Notes: a model not told the origin generated them from the sequence alone. A stretch of 64,000 bases of DNA from Parabacteroides faecis (GCF_014647375.1 NZ_BMPB01000017.1:1-64000), one strand, 5' to 3'; shown: positions 29,033-38,638, counted from the stretch's first letter. Translations and numbers: made by a program.

Positions 29033-31294
29033 TTATCTTACTGTTTTTCCTTCGCTGAGACGTAACACTTTTTCATGCTCGCCGACGATCCATACAATAT
29101 CTCCCTGTTCGAAAACCGTAGTGGGAGGCGGATTCTTGATAGAGTGGGAGTCGCGTTCGATCCCGATGACCAGGCAGCCGGAATTGTCGCGAATACCCGA
29201 TTCCAGAATGGTCCGGCCGATCAGTCCTGAACCTTCGCTGATAAAGAATTGCTCCATGTTCACCTCTTTTGTTTCCTGCAGGTTATTCATCGATTCTTTA
29301 TAGCGTTCTTCTATATATTTACGGAAATGGCTCAGATCGTCGTCGGCACCGACAACGACCAGCTTGTCGAACGGATAAAGCCGTTCGTTTCCTCCCGGTA
29401 TGTTGATACGTTTGCTTCCGCGGATGATCGTAACGATATTTACATTACATTTCTGTCGGAAGTTAAGCTCTTTAAGTGTTTTGCCCATACTGGGAGAATT
29501 CTGTTTTACTTCGAAGTCGGCCAGGTGAAGATCACGCTCCAGCAAATGGCTGGCAAATCGTTGGTTGATGGGGGCATTCCGTTCGTTTTCCATCTCCCGC
29601 GCAGTCAGGTTCGTGAAGAAGTGGCGTTCCATCAGGATCGACTGTTTTTTTAACCGTTTGGAGAAAATGACCAGGGCAATGACTGTGGCGGCGATTGCAA
29701 TCCCTATTCCGAGGGCTGTATTCAGCAATCGTGCGATCGGAAGCATAACGAGTCCTATACATAATATAATACGCAGCACGATCAGGGAGACGAGCGGACC
29801 ACGGTTATATTTGTTGTCATGCCATAATTGCTCATATTCCACCGAATGATTTTTCTTCATCATGATGGCGCGCAGCATCGGAGAGATCAGAAGAAGGATC
29901 AGGACCAGTGAAATGCTTTGTCCTTGTATGCCGGGAAGTTGTTTGATGATGAACGGAGCCACGAACTGCAGCCAGATAAAGATCAGTACCAGGGTGACGG
30001 CGGTATAAGTACCTACAATACGTACCAACGCTTTTAGCAACTTGTCCCAGGCACTTTTCTGCCGGATCGTGTTAGAGCCGGAAGAATAACGTTCGAGAAA
30101 ATTCATCCAGCTGGCAGGAATGAGCCGTTCGGCTATTTTATAGGCAGGTTCCGCCATACGTATCATATAAGGGGTGAAAAAGGTCGTTATGACGGAAACA
30201 GCGACGACGATCGGGTAGAGGAAATTATCAGTCACCTTGAGTGTTAACCCCAGGGAAGCGATGATAAAAGCAAATTCGCCGATCTGTGCCAGGGAGAAAC
30301 CCGATTGGATGGCGACTTTGACTGTCTGTCCTGACAGCAAGACTCCGAAACTGGCAAAAAGTATTTGTCCGATCATGACAACGAGGGTCAGTATCAGGAT
30401 CGGGATCTTATATTCCCAAAGCAATACCGGATCGATCAACATGCCGACGGAAACGAAGAAGATGGCACCGAACAGGTCTTTTACCGGTTTTACGATGTGT
30501 TCGATATGTTCGGCATCGATCGTTTCAGCCAGGATCGAACCCATAACGAAAGCACCCAGTGCAGATGAAAAACCGGCTTTGGTCGCGATCATGACCATCC
30601 CCAGGCATAGACCGAGACTGACGATCAGCAGCGTTTCGTCGTTGAGGAATGTCCGCGCTTTCTTCAGGAAAGAAGGGATGAGGTAAATACCGACGACAAA
30701 GCAGAAAAGGAGAAAGACACCTAGCTTAATCACGCTGTCCAGTAATTCCATGCCTTCGACATGTTTGCTTACGGCAAGTGTGGAGAGCAAGACCATCAGC
30801 AAGACGGCAAACAGGTCTTCTACGACCAGTATACCGAATACGACTCCGGCAAACCGCTGGTTGCGTAGTCCCATATCGTCAAAAGCTTTGAATATGATCG
30901 TGGTGGACGACATTGAGAGCATTCCGCCCAGAAAAAGACTGTTCATATGTCCCCAGCCGAGCGATAATCCGGTGATATAACCGAACGTCATCATCCCGAT
31001 AACGACTGTGACTGCCCCGATCACCGCTGTTCCACCGACTTTCATCAGCTTCTTGAAACTGAAATCGAGCCCCAGGGCGAAAAGCAGGAAGACAACGCCT
31101 ATGTCTGCCCAGATACGGATACTTTCTACGTCTGAAACTGTGGGAATTTCTTTTATAGCCGGGCCTGCCAGAATTCCGGCAACAATATAGCCCAGTACGA
31201 CCGGTTGCTTTAATCTCTTGAAAAGCAAAGTAACAAGCCCCGCAGAAATCAGTATTACTGCCAGGTCTGAAATTAATGAAGGGATCTGTGACAT
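29033..31294 (-). CDS. CPA2-family cation:proton antiporter with two TrkA-C domains (KefB-type)
   Basis: An inner-membrane monovalent cation/proton antiporter or glutathione-independent K+ efflux system. Residues 1-400 form the 12-13 helix Na/H-exchanger fold, with QPVVLGYIVAGILAGP and VVFLLFALGLDFSFKKL. A second hydrophobic region (about 425-560) follows, an addition often seen in Bacteroidetes. The C-terminus has two regulatory TrkA-C domains (about 590-670 and 680-753), but no full NAD-binding RCK_N domain. The length is 753 aa. It is transcribed divergently from the AlbA_2 gene, and kdsB follows 26 bases downstream. Confidence 0.92.
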   Translation of the reverse strand: MSQIPSLISDLAVILISAGLVTLLFKRLKQPVVLGYIVAGILAGPAIKEIPTVSDVESIRIWADIGVVFLLFALGLDFSFKKLMKVGGTAVIGAVTVVIGMMTFGYITGLSLGWGHMNSLFLGGMLSMSSTTIIFKAFDDMGLRNQRFAGVVFGILVVEDLFAVLLMVLLSTLAVSKHVEGMELLDSVIKLGVFLLFCFVVGIYLIPSFLKKARTFLNDETLLIVSLGLCLGMVMIATKAGFSSALGAFVMGSILAETIDAEHIEHIVKPVKDLFGAIFFVSVGMLIDPVLLWEYKIPILILTLVVMIGQILFASFGVLLSGQTVKVAIQSGFSLAQIGEFAFIIASLGLTLKVTDNFLYPIVVAVSVITTFFTPYMIRMAEPAYKIAERLIPASWMNFLERYSSGSNTIRQKSAWDKLLKALVRIVGTYTAVTLVLIFIWLQFVAPFIIKQLPGIQGQSISLVLILLLISPMLRAIMMKKNHSVEYEQLWHDNKYNRGPLVSLIVLRIILCIGLVMLPIARLLNTALGIGIAIAATVIALVIFSKRLKKQSILMERHFFTNLTAREMENERNAPINQRFASHLLERDLHLADFEVKQNSPSMGKTLKELNFRQKCNVNIVTIIRGSKRINIPGGNERLYPFDKLVVVGADDDLSHFRKYIEERYKESMNNLQETKEVNMEQFFISEGSGLIGRTILESGIRDNSGCLVIGIERDSHSIKNPPPTTVFEQGDIVWIVGEHEKVLRLSEGKTVR

Positions 31295-31311
31295 GCTTTC
31301 ACTCTTTTTCG

Positions 31312-31343
31312 GTTGGCAAAGTTAGACATTTATTTTAATTTTG
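31312..31343 (+). promoter_or_regulatory. Overlapping divergent promoters
   Basis: For the plus strand, GTTG (31312-31315), a 20-base spacer and TAATTTTG (31336-31343) fit the promoter consensus for the AlbA_2 gene. On the minus strand TAACTTTG (31317-31324) serves the antiporter gene. The two elements lie inside the same 32 bases, so the promoters are likely to compete. Confidence 0.65.
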
Positions 31344-31364
31344 CCGGTCAAATAATGAGCCAAA

Positions 31365-32021
31365 ATGAAGAAGAAACATCCGATAGAAGCATTGATTGAA
31401 CAGGGCGAGCATCAACAGCTCGATTTCAAGTTCGAGGTAAGCGATAGTAAAAAGATTGCCCGTACCTTGTCTGCTTTTGCCAATACCGATGGCGGTCGGT
31501 TGCTGATAGGGGTGAAAGATAACGGGAATATCTCCGGTGTCCGTAGTGAAGAAGAGTATTATATGATCGAGGCTGCATCAAAAATGTATACTCAGCCGGA
31601 AGTTCCGTTTGAAGCCACCCGCTGGGAGATAAACGGAAAAACCGTATTGGAAGTTTATATTGCGCCCAGTACGGATAAGCCCCACCTGGCACCTGATAAG
31701 GAAGATAAATATAAGGCCTATATACGTGTTGCCGATGAAAATATCCTGGCCAATGAGATCCTGATGCTTTCGTGGGAGAAAAAGCGTAGGAAAGACGGGA
31801 CACTGGTGAAGATCAGCAAACCGGTGGAACGCCTGTTTGCCTATCTGGACGAACATCCATCTATCAATGCCGGACAGCTTTGCCGTATCGGCCATGTAAA
31901 TTATTACACGGCCAGGAATATTTTAAGCGACCTGCTGGCGATCGATGCCTTGCGATATGTGGTCGTCGATAAACGTATCCTTTATGAGCGTGTGCCCGGT
32001 AATGATAAACTGGTACTATAG
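31365..32021 (+). CDS. AlbA_2 (Schlafen-like) ATP-binding domain protein
   Basis: A 218-residue soluble protein. The first 140 residues match the AlbA_2/divergent-AAA domain: QLDFKFEVSDSKKIARTLSAFANTDGGRLLIGVKDNG is its hallmark region, and AYIRVADENIL follows. The last 70 residues look like a winged helix (GQLCRIGHVNYYTARNILSDLL), so it may bind DNA. Family members are often annotated as putative transcriptional regulators, and a few act in defence. Nothing here points to defence. Its end overlaps the convergent NfeD gene by six bases. Confidence 0.85.
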   Translation: MKKKHPIEALIEQGEHQQLDFKFEVSDSKKIARTLSAFANTDGGRLLIGVKDNGNISGVRSEEEYYMIEAASKMYTQPEVPFEATRWEINGKTVLEVYIAPSTDKPHLAPDKEDKYKAYIRVADENILANEILMLSWEKKRRKDGTLVKISKPVERLFAYLDEHPSINAGQLCRIGHVNYYTARNILSDLLAIDALRYVVVDKRILYERVPGNDKLVL

Positions 32022-33401
32022 GGTGAATGTCTCCACATAGACTTGTGCATTCTCGAAACGGACGACTTTCACTTTCGTCCCTTTTTCGATAAAACCTGAA
32101 TCGGATACGCCGTCATAGAGTTCGTTGTCGATCATCACTTTGCCCGAAGGGCGCAGAACGGTGAAGGCTGTTCCTTCTTTTCCGATCAGTGGGGCGAGGG
32201 AAGGCGAGGAATGGGCATCTTCCAGATCTTTATGGAGTGCTACTTTCCGCAACATGCCTTTTGTCCCTATTTTGTTGGACAGCCAGATCATCAGAACGAA
32301 ACCCAGTCCCAGTCCGATCAGAACGGTAAGGACTGCCTCGCCGATTTCCTTGGTGGAGACTTCTTCGAAATTGAAATCCGTATTATTCAGTAAACTAAGG
32401 GTTAATCCGGCTACCAGGAAAATGATCCCGCTGATACCGGCTATCCCGAATCCGGGTATGATAAATATCTCCGCCGCAATCAATAACAAGCCGATTATAA
32501 ATACCAGGATTTCCCAGTTTTGTGCCAGGCCGTCGATATATAAGGGAGCGAAGTAAAGTATAGCTGCGGCAACGGCTGCTGCTGATGGAAAGCCGAGACC
32601 GGGTGTTTGCATCTCGAAGTAAATTCCCCCGATAATAATAATGATCAGTAACGATTGCAGCATAGGATTCATCAGGAAACCTTTCAGGTCGTCATACCAG
32701 GACGGTTTATATGTTTTCAATTCGTAATCGTTATATCCCAGATACTTTGTAATTACTTCACCGGGTGTTTCTGCAATGCCGTCGCAATATCTCCATTCCA
32801 AAGCCTCGTCGGCTGTGAAAGTAAGGACTTTTCCCGAGTCGATCAGTTGGGGAACGACAACGCGCTCATCTACCATGGCTTCGGCGATCAGCGGATCTCT
32901 TTTCCATCTGAAAGTCGTATCCTTTCCTTGTATGATCGTATCTTTTCCGTGTGCTTCGGCAGTCGATCGGATCATGGAGCGCATATATGACTGGTATTTG
33001 TCGGGTAAAGCGGCCCCAGTCTGATTGACGACGGTTGCTGCCCCGATATTGGCGCCTTTTCTCATAAATATTTTTTCACACGCAATGGATATAAGTGCTC
33101 CTGCCGAAGCGGCATTGTTGTCGATAAAAACGTAGACGGGTATCGGATTGTATAAAATTGCCGTACGCATTGAATCCGCAGCTTCGAGCAGTCCTCCATA
33201 AGTGTTCATGTGGAGAAGGATAGCATCCGCTCCCAACGATTTGGCTTCTTCCAATCCGTTACGGAGATAGATACGGGTGGTGTTATCTATCTCTTTCTTT
33301 ATATCTATCTGGTAGACGATCTTTTGCTCTTCTCCCTTTGATTTAAAGGTTGTTACCAAAAGAAATAACAGCAAAAACAAGAGTCCTGAATTTTTCATCA
33401 T
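32016..33401 (-). CDS. NfeD-family membrane protein with ClpP-class serine protease domain
   Basis: A membrane-bound protease of the NfeD long form. A signal-like helix (1-20) is followed by a ClpP-like domain with the Ser99-Lys135 dyad: NNAASAGALIS and LPDKYQSYM. Four to five transmembrane helices follow (about 245-370), including FEMQTPGLGFP. The C-terminal OB-fold (about 390-461) has LIGKEGTAFTVLRPSGK. Long NfeD proteins usually pair with a stomatin-like partner that they cleave, but no such gene is adjacent. The length (461 aa) is normal. It is transcribed alone. Confidence 0.93.
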   Translation of the reverse strand: MMKNSGLLFLLLFLLVTTFKSKGEEQKIVYQIDIKKEIDNTTRIYLRNGLEEAKSLGADAILLHMNTYGGLLEAADSMRTAILYNPIPVYVFIDNNAASAGALISIACEKIFMRKGANIGAATVVNQTGAALPDKYQSYMRSMIRSTAEAHGKDTIIQGKDTTFRWKRDPLIAEAMVDERVVVPQLIDSGKVLTFTADEALEWRYCDGIAETPGEVITKYLGYNDYELKTYKPSWYDDLKGFLMNPMLQSLLIIIIIGGIYFEMQTPGLGFPSAAAVAAAILYFAPLYIDGLAQNWEILVFIIGLLLIAAEIFIIPGFGIAGISGIIFLVAGLTLSLLNNTDFNFEEVSTKEIGEAVLTVLIGLGLGFVLMIWLSNKIGTKGMLRKVALHKDLEDAHSSPSLAPLIGKEGTAFTVLRPSGKVMIDNELYDGVSDSGFIEKGTKVKVVRFENAQVYVETFTL

Positions 33402-33451
33402 TTTGTCTAATTATCTATACTTTTTGTACTTTCTTGAAAATTGTAACATAT

Positions 33452-33480
33452 AACTTGTAAATTTTGTATTTGTACAAGTT
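33452..33480. promoter_or_regulatory. AT-rich inverted repeat between nfeD and the sigma factor
   Basis: AACTTGTA (33452-33459) and TACAAGTT (33473-33480) form an eight-base inverted repeat, and AACTTG recurs at 33484-33489. It lies in the 263-base divergent gap and could be an operator. The rest of the gap is AT-rich without features except the -7 element listed separately. Confidence 0.35.
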
Positions 33481-33591
33481 TACAACTTGCAAAAGCTGTT
33501 CATTTTCAGCAGTGTTTGTTATAAATATATTAAGTTACGATTTTTAATATTAATATTTCTCAAAGCGACATTCGATATCAATAATATTTCC

Positions 33592-33599
33592 TATATTTG
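33592..33599 (+). promoter_or_regulatory. Promoter -7 element for the sigma factor gene
   Basis: TATATTTG matches the Bacteroidetes -7 consensus and precedes the start codon by 65 bases. A -33 match is not clear. Confidence 0.5.
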
Positions 33600-33664
33600 T
33601 ATTGTCTCTCAATAGTGAGGGGCTATACTTAACCGGTATTAACCTTTTATAAATAGTAAGTAAT

Positions 33665-34174
33665 ATGAATGCGTTGCAATTTCAGAAAAAATTATTGAGC
33701 ATGCAAGAAAACATGATGAATTTTGCATTGATGCTCACCGCAAATCGGGATGACGCCCAAGATTTGATGCAGGACACAACGCTGAAGGTTTTGGACAATC
33801 AGGAAAAGTTTGTTGATAATATTAATTTTAAAGGATGGGTCTTGACCGTCATGCGTAATATCTTCATAAACAACTATCATAAGATAGTTCGTACGCAGAC
33901 AGTTGTTGATCAAGGTGTTGATTTGTATAATCTGGACGTCGTTAATGATTCAGGGTTTGATTCTCCGGACGGAGCATATCAGATTCAGGAAATCACAAAG
34001 GCCATTAATGGATTGAATGATGAATTGAAAGTTCCTTTCTCCATGTTTTTAAGTGGTTATAAATATAATGAGATAGCAGATAAACTGAATGTACCGCTGG
34101 GAACCGTAAAGAGTCGTATCTTCTTTGCCCGCCAGGAGTTGCAAAAAGTTTTGAAGGATTTCCGCCTGGGATAG
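33665..34174 (+). CDS. ECF-type RNA polymerase sigma factor
   Basis: A 169-residue sigma-70 family factor with only regions 2 and 4. Region 2 (about 10-70) holds NRDDAQDLMQDTTLKVLDN and FKGWVLTVMRNIFINNYHK, which bind core polymerase and the -10 box. Region 4 (about 115-165) holds YKYNEIADKLNVPLGTVKSRIFFARQEL, the helix-turn-helix for the -35 box. There is no anti-sigma gene beside it, so control is probably transcriptional or by a distant partner. It is a single-gene unit with its own terminator. The regulon is unknown. Confidence 0.93.
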   Translation: MNALQFQKKLLSMQENMMNFALMLTANRDDAQDLMQDTTLKVLDNQEKFVDNINFKGWVLTVMRNIFINNYHKIVRTQTVVDQGVDLYNLDVVNDSGFDSPDGAYQIQEITKAINGLNDELKVPFSMFLSGYKYNEIADKLNVPLGTVKSRIFFARQELQKVLKDFRLG

Positions 34175-34203
34175 TGGTTAATATTCTAATAAACAAGTTA
34201 ATA

Positions 34204-34242
34204 AAAAGAAGGAGTTTCCGTTTGGAAGCTCCTTCTTTTTTT
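34204..34242 (+). terminator. Intrinsic terminator after the sigma factor gene
   Basis: AAAAGAAGGAGTTTCC (34204-34219) pairs with GGAAGCTCCTTCTTTT (34224-34239) with one wobble pair and a four-base loop, followed by Ts. Confidence 0.92.
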
Positions 34243-34312
34243 AATATATGGATGATAAAAATGACATATTAATGAATAAATACGTACTTTTACTGCAAAA
34301 TTCTAAAACACA

Positions 34313-35341
34313 ATGAGAAGTTTTGCAAGCGATAACAATTCTGGTGTCCATCCCTTGGTGATGGAGGCTGTGATAAAAGCAAATGAGGATCATGCGATCG
34401 GATATGGCGACGATCCCTGGACAGCTGCCGCAGTGGTAAAGATCAAGAGTATATTCGGTGGAGAGGCATCTCCATTCTTTGTTTTTAACGGGACTGGCGC
34501 TAATTCGGTAGCGTTGCAGGCCGTAACACGTCCTTTCAATAGTATTTTATGTGCGGAAACGGCACATATTAATGTCGATGAATGCGGTGCTCCGGCACGT
34601 ATGACCGGTTGTGCGGTTGTTACGATCCCGACCACCGACGGCAAACTTACTCCGGAGCTGATCAAGCCGCGTTTACATAACTTTGGCGTTTGCCATCATT
34701 CGCAACCGAAAGCCGTTTATATTTCTCAGGTTTCAGAACTGGGTACAGTCTATACGATTGAAGAGGTGAAAGCGATTGCAGACTTACTGCATGCTCATAA
34801 TATGTATTTGCATATGGACGGTGCACGTCTGGCGAATGCCTGTGCCTATCTGAATTGTTCCATGAAGCAAGTGACGGTAGACGCCGGTGTCGACATTTTA
34901 AGTTTCGGCGGTACAAAAAACGGTATGATGATGGGAGAGGCTGTCGTTTCTTTCCGTCCGGAAATTACGGAAAACCTGCAGTATTACAGAAAACAGTCGG
35001 CTCAACTGGCTTCCAAACTACGTTACCTTTCAGCTCAGTTTATCCCTTATCTGGAAAATAACCTGTGGCTTGAAAATGCTATGAAGGCAAATATCAGTGC
35101 AGCGAAACTGGCTGCTGCGCTCAAACAATATCCGCAGATACAATTTACGCAGAAAGTAGAAACGAATCAGATATTCTTCACGATCCCATCCGAACCGTTG
35201 AAAAAACTCCAGGAGCGTTATTTCTTCTATATGTGGAATGAAGAAAACAATGAGGCCCGCCTGGTTACTTCCTGGGATACGACCGGCGAAGATATAGCTG
35301 AATTCGAACAGGATTTGAAAGAAGTAATGGGAGAATGTTAA
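34313..35341 (+). CDS. ltaE: Low-specificity L-threonine aldolase
   Basis: A PLP enzyme that cleaves threonine and allo-threonine to glycine and acetaldehyde. The PLP lysine is Lys202 in ILSFGGTKNGMMMGEA. Asp169 in LHMDGARLANA binds the pyridine nitrogen, and His85 in AETAHINVDE stacks on the ring. FNGTGANSVALQA forms the phosphate-binding loop. The length (342 aa) is standard. It is the first gene of a same-strand group with the phosphatase fusion (18-base gap), purine permease, xpt and thioesterase, although a shared function is not obvious. Confidence 0.95.
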   Translation: MRSFASDNNSGVHPLVMEAVIKANEDHAIGYGDDPWTAAAVVKIKSIFGGEASPFFVFNGTGANSVALQAVTRPFNSILCAETAHINVDECGAPARMTGCAVVTIPTTDGKLTPELIKPRLHNFGVCHHSQPKAVYISQVSELGTVYTIEEVKAIADLLHAHNMYLHMDGARLANACAYLNCSMKQVTVDAGVDILSFGGTKNGMMMGEAVVSFRPEITENLQYYRKQSAQLASKLRYLSAQFIPYLENNLWLENAMKANISAAKLAAALKQYPQIQFTQKVETNQIFFTIPSEPLKKLQERYFFYMWNEENNEARLVTSWDTTGEDIAEFEQDLKEVMGEC

Positions 35342-35359
35342 TCACTAAACTATAAACAT

Positions 35360-37225
35360 ATGAAACACGGGAGTGGGTTAATGGCGGTACTTTTTATGTT
35401 ATTGCCGTTATGCAACCTTTATTCACAGGAGAAGGGAGCGAGGGAAGATAATACCTTGCGTATAATGAGTTATAATATCCGTAACGGGAGAGGAATGGAT
35501 GATGTTTCCAACTTTCAACGTACGGCCGACGTGATCAATAAAGTGCATCCGAATGTTGTTGCCGTACAGGAAGTGGACAGTGTGACGGGCAGGAGCGGTC
35601 AGACCGATGTGTTGCGTGTGCTGGCTGACAAAACATTGATGTATCCGGTATATGCTCCTGCTATCGATTATGACGGAGGAAAATACGGTATCGGCATGTT
35701 GAGCAAAGAGAAACCGCTCGGTTATCGGTATCTGGCACTCCCGGGAAGAGAAGAAGAACGTGCCCTGCTTATCGTAGAATTTGAAAAGTATATTTATTGT
35801 TGTACCCACCTTTCCCTGACAGGGGAAGACCGCCTGGCTTCGTTGGAGATTATCAGCAGAGAAGCTGCAAAGGCGAATAAGCCTCTCTTTATTGCCGGCG
35901 ATTTTAATGCTCATCCGGATTCGGAAGTCATTAAAGGTATACAGAACGATTTTGTAATCCTGACAAATACCAAGCAACCGACTTTCCCGGCAGATGAACC
36001 GACTGAAACAATCGATTATATTGCGGCTTATGCAGAGGATACTACTGCCTTTACACGTCTTTCCGCCTGGGTAGTCGATGAACCGGCAGCTTCCGATCAT
36101 CGTCCGATCGTAACGGATATCGTTTTCAAACAACCCGCTGACAAGATCTTCCGTACGGAACCTTATTTGCAGAATCCGGTAGGGAACGGAGTTACGGTTA
36201 TGTGGCAGACTACTGTTCCTGCTTATAGTTGGGTTGAATATGGCACGGATAAGAATCAGTTAAAGAAAGCGCGTACCATCGTGGATGGTCAGGTGATCTG
36301 TAACGATTTGCAGAATAAGATCAGGCTGAATGACCTGGAACCGGGTAAGACTTATTATTATCGCGTTTGCTCTCAGGAAATCATGCTTTACCAGGCTTAT
36401 AAGAAAATATTCGGGGAAACGGCTGTTTCCGATTTCCATACATTCACGTTGCCGGAATCTTCTACATCCGATTTTACAGCCATTATCTTTAATGACCTTC
36501 ATAAGCATTCGGAAACGTTGCAGGCACTATATAATCAGGTAAAAGGTGTAGATTATGATTTCGTTATCTTTAACGGCGATTGTATCGACGATCCCGCCAA
36601 TCATGATGAAGCAACTCATTTTCTTTCTGAACTGAATGAAACGGTCGGGGCAGCGGATGTTCCCGTATTCTATCTGCGTGGTAACCATGAGATCAGGAAT
36701 GCTTATTCGATCGGTTTGCGTAAACTGTTCGATTATGTCGGCGATAAGACATACGGTGCGTTTAACTGGGGCGATACTCGTATCGTCATGTTGGATTGCG
36801 GTGAAGATAAACCCGATGACCATTGGGTTTATTATGGCCTGAATGATTTCTCCGCCCTGCGTGAGGCACAAGTAGGCTTCCTGAAAGAAGAACTGGCTTC
36901 CAAGCCGTTTAAACAAGCAACGAAACGCGTGTTGATCCATCATGTGCCTATTTATGGAAAAGATGTGGACCGTTATAATCCTTGTCTGGAATTATGGGGT
37001 GGCTTATTGGCGAAAGCTCCGTTTAATGTATGTATCAATGCACATACTCACCGTCATGCTTATTATCCGAAAGGGGTTGCCAATGGTAACAATTTCCCGG
37101 TTATCGTAGGAGGCGGTTACCGGATGGACGGTGCGACGGTCATGGTACTTCAGAAAAAAGGAAAGGATATGACTTTGCGTGTATTGAATGCCAAAGGAGA
37201 GACCCTTCAAGATCTGAAACTGTAA
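35360..37225 (+). CDS. Fused endonuclease/exonuclease/phosphatase (EEP) and purple-acid-phosphatase-type metallophosphoesterase
   Basis: A secreted or periplasmic two-enzyme protein of 621 residues. A signal peptide (about 1-22) comes first. The EEP domain (about 30-255) shows MSYNIRNG, AVQEVD, IAGDFNAHPDS and ASDHRPIVTD, which are the metal and catalytic motifs. A fibronectin-like purple acid phosphatase N-domain (about 265-350) follows, with VMWQTTVPAYSWVEYG. A calcineurin-like phosphoesterase ends the protein with FNDLHKHS, FNGDCIDD, YLRGNHE, HHVPIYG and NAHTHRH. All metal ligands appear intact in both halves. The substrate may be nucleic acid, nucleotides or phospholipid. The purine permease and xpt genes just downstream favour nucleotide scavenging, by inference. 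Confidence 0.9.
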   Translation: MKHGSGLMAVLFMLLPLCNLYSQEKGAREDNTLRIMSYNIRNGRGMDDVSNFQRTADVINKVHPNVVAVQEVDSVTGRSGQTDVLRVLADKTLMYPVYAPAIDYDGGKYGIGMLSKEKPLGYRYLALPGREEERALLIVEFEKYIYCCTHLSLTGEDRLASLEIISREAAKANKPLFIAGDFNAHPDSEVIKGIQNDFVILTNTKQPTFPADEPTETIDYIAAYAEDTTAFTRLSAWVVDEPAASDHRPIVTDIVFKQPADKIFRTEPYLQNPVGNGVTVMWQTTVPAYSWVEYGTDKNQLKKARTIVDGQVICNDLQNKIRLNDLEPGKTYYYRVCSQEIMLYQAYKKIFGETAVSDFHTFTLPESSTSDFTAIIFNDLHKHSETLQALYNQVKGVDYDFVIFNGDCIDDPANHDEATHFLSELNETVGAADVPVFYLRGNHEIRNAYSIGLRKLFDYVGDKTYGAFNWGDTRIVMLDCGEDKPDDHWVYYGLNDFSALREAQVGFLKEELASKPFKQATKRVLIHHVPIYGKDVDRYNPCLELWGGLLAKAPFNVCINAHTHRHAYYPKGVANGNNFPVIVGGGYRMDGATVMVLQKKGKDMTLRVLNAKGETLQDLKL

Positions 37226-37252
37226 TTAAATATTTATCATCAAATAACAAAT

Positions 37253-38632
37253 ATGGATATAAATACTGAAGAGTTAGAAGAGACTATTATTCCGGTAAAA
37301 GAAACAGATCTGATTTACGGTATAGATGACCGTCCGCCTTTGAAAGAGGCTTTGTTTGCAGCTTTGCAGCATTTGCTGGCTATCTTTGTCGCGATCATTA
37401 CTCCGCCGCTGATTATTGCGGGTGCTTTGAAACTCGATCTTGAAACAACCGGCTTCCTGGTGTCGATGGCTCTTTTCGCTTCCGGTATATCCACATTTGT
37501 ACAATGTAAACGGATCGGTCCGGTAGGAGCCGGACTGCTCTGTATACAGGGAACGAGTTTCTCGTTTATCGGACCGATCATTTCAGCCGGACTAACCGGT
37601 GGCCTGCCGCTTATTTTCGGTGTTTGTATGGCTGCTGCTCCGATCGAAATGATCATTAGCCGGACATTCAAATATATGCGTTCGATCATTACTCCGCTGG
37701 TTTCCGGGATTGTCGTACTGTTGATCGGATTGAGTCTGATCAAGGTCGGTGTAGTCTCCTGCGGAGGTGGGTTTGCTGCGATGGATAACGGAACGTTCGG
37801 TAGTTTGAGGAATATCGGTGTGGCGGCAACGGTATTGCTGAGTGTACTGTTCTTCAATCGTTGTAAAAACAAATACCTGCGTATGAGTTCGATCGTACTT
37901 GGGCTGTGCATCGGTTACGGACTGTCTTTTGCCTTAGGCATGGTCGATATGAGTGTGGCTTCTTCCCAGAACCTGATGGGATTCAATATCCCGGTACCTT
38001 TTAAATACGGACTCGACTTTAATATCTCTTCTTTCATTGCTATTGGCCTGGTTTATCTGATCACGGCTATCGAAGCGACAGGAGACGTGACAGCCAACTC
38101 CATGATTTCCGGTAAATCGATTGAAGGAGAGGGGTATCTGAAGCGTGTTTCGGGTGGTGTGCTGGCAGACGGTGTAAATTCTTTTGTTGCCGGTGTCTTT
38201 AATTCGTTTCCAAACTCTATCTTTGCACAAAATAACGGGATTATCCAGTTGACGGGCGTTGCCAGCCGTTATGTCGGCTATTATATTGCCGGCATGTTGA
38301 TTTTACTGGGATTATTCCCGATCGTGGGAGTGGTGTTCTCTTTGATGCCCGATCCGGTTCTCGGAGGGGCGACATTACTGATGTTCGGGACGGTAGCAGC
38401 TGCCGGTATCCGTATCATCGCTTCACAGGAGATCAACCGGAAAGCGACACTGGTATTGGCTGTCAGTCTTTCCCTGGGATTAGGGGTAGAACTGATGCCT
38501 GATATTTTGAAAACAGCTCCGGAAGCTATAAAGGGAATATTTTCATCCGGTATCACTACCGGCGGTTTGACGGCGATCATAGCCAATGTCCTGATCCACG
38601 TAAAAGAAGACAAAGTAGATAAAACAGAATAA
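37253..38632 (+). CDS. NCS2-family purine/uracil-xanthine permease
   Basis: An inner-membrane nucleobase:cation symporter of 459 residues with about 14 predicted helices. It begins FAALQHLLAIFVAIITPPLI and has CIQGTSFSFIGPI, the family-signature region AIEATGDVTANSMISG in helix 8, and FNSFPNSIFAQNNGIIQLTGVASRYVG in helix 10. The xpt gene follows six bases later, so xanthine or guanine is the likely substrate. The start lies 27 bases after the phosphatase fusion. Confidence 0.95.
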   Translation: MDINTEELEETIIPVKETDLIYGIDDRPPLKEALFAALQHLLAIFVAIITPPLIIAGALKLDLETTGFLVSMALFASGISTFVQCKRIGPVGAGLLCIQGTSFSFIGPIISAGLTGGLPLIFGVCMAAAPIEMIISRTFKYMRSIITPLVSGIVVLLIGLSLIKVGVVSCGGGFAAMDNGTFGSLRNIGVAATVLLSVLFFNRCKNKYLRMSSIVLGLCIGYGLSFALGMVDMSVASSQNLMGFNIPVPFKYGLDFNISSFIAIGLVYLITAIEATGDVTANSMISGKSIEGEGYLKRVSGGVLADGVNSFVAGVFNSFPNSIFAQNNGIIQLTGVASRYVGYYIAGMLILLGLFPIVGVVFSLMPDPVLGGATLLMFGTVAAAGIRIIASQEINRKATLVLAVSLSLGLGVELMPDILKTAPEAIKGIFSSGITTGGLTAIIANVLIHVKEDKVDKTE

Positions 38633-38638
38633 AAACAC

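Noticed and set aside
31365-32021. Schlafen-like protein as part of a defence system
   Set aside because: The AlbA_2 domain alone is common in regulators. The neighbours are housekeeping transport and membrane-protease genes with no toxin, nuclease or methylase.
37226-37252. Purine riboswitch before the permease and xpt
   Set aside because: The gap is only 27 bases, and none of the purine aptamer's conserved loops are present.
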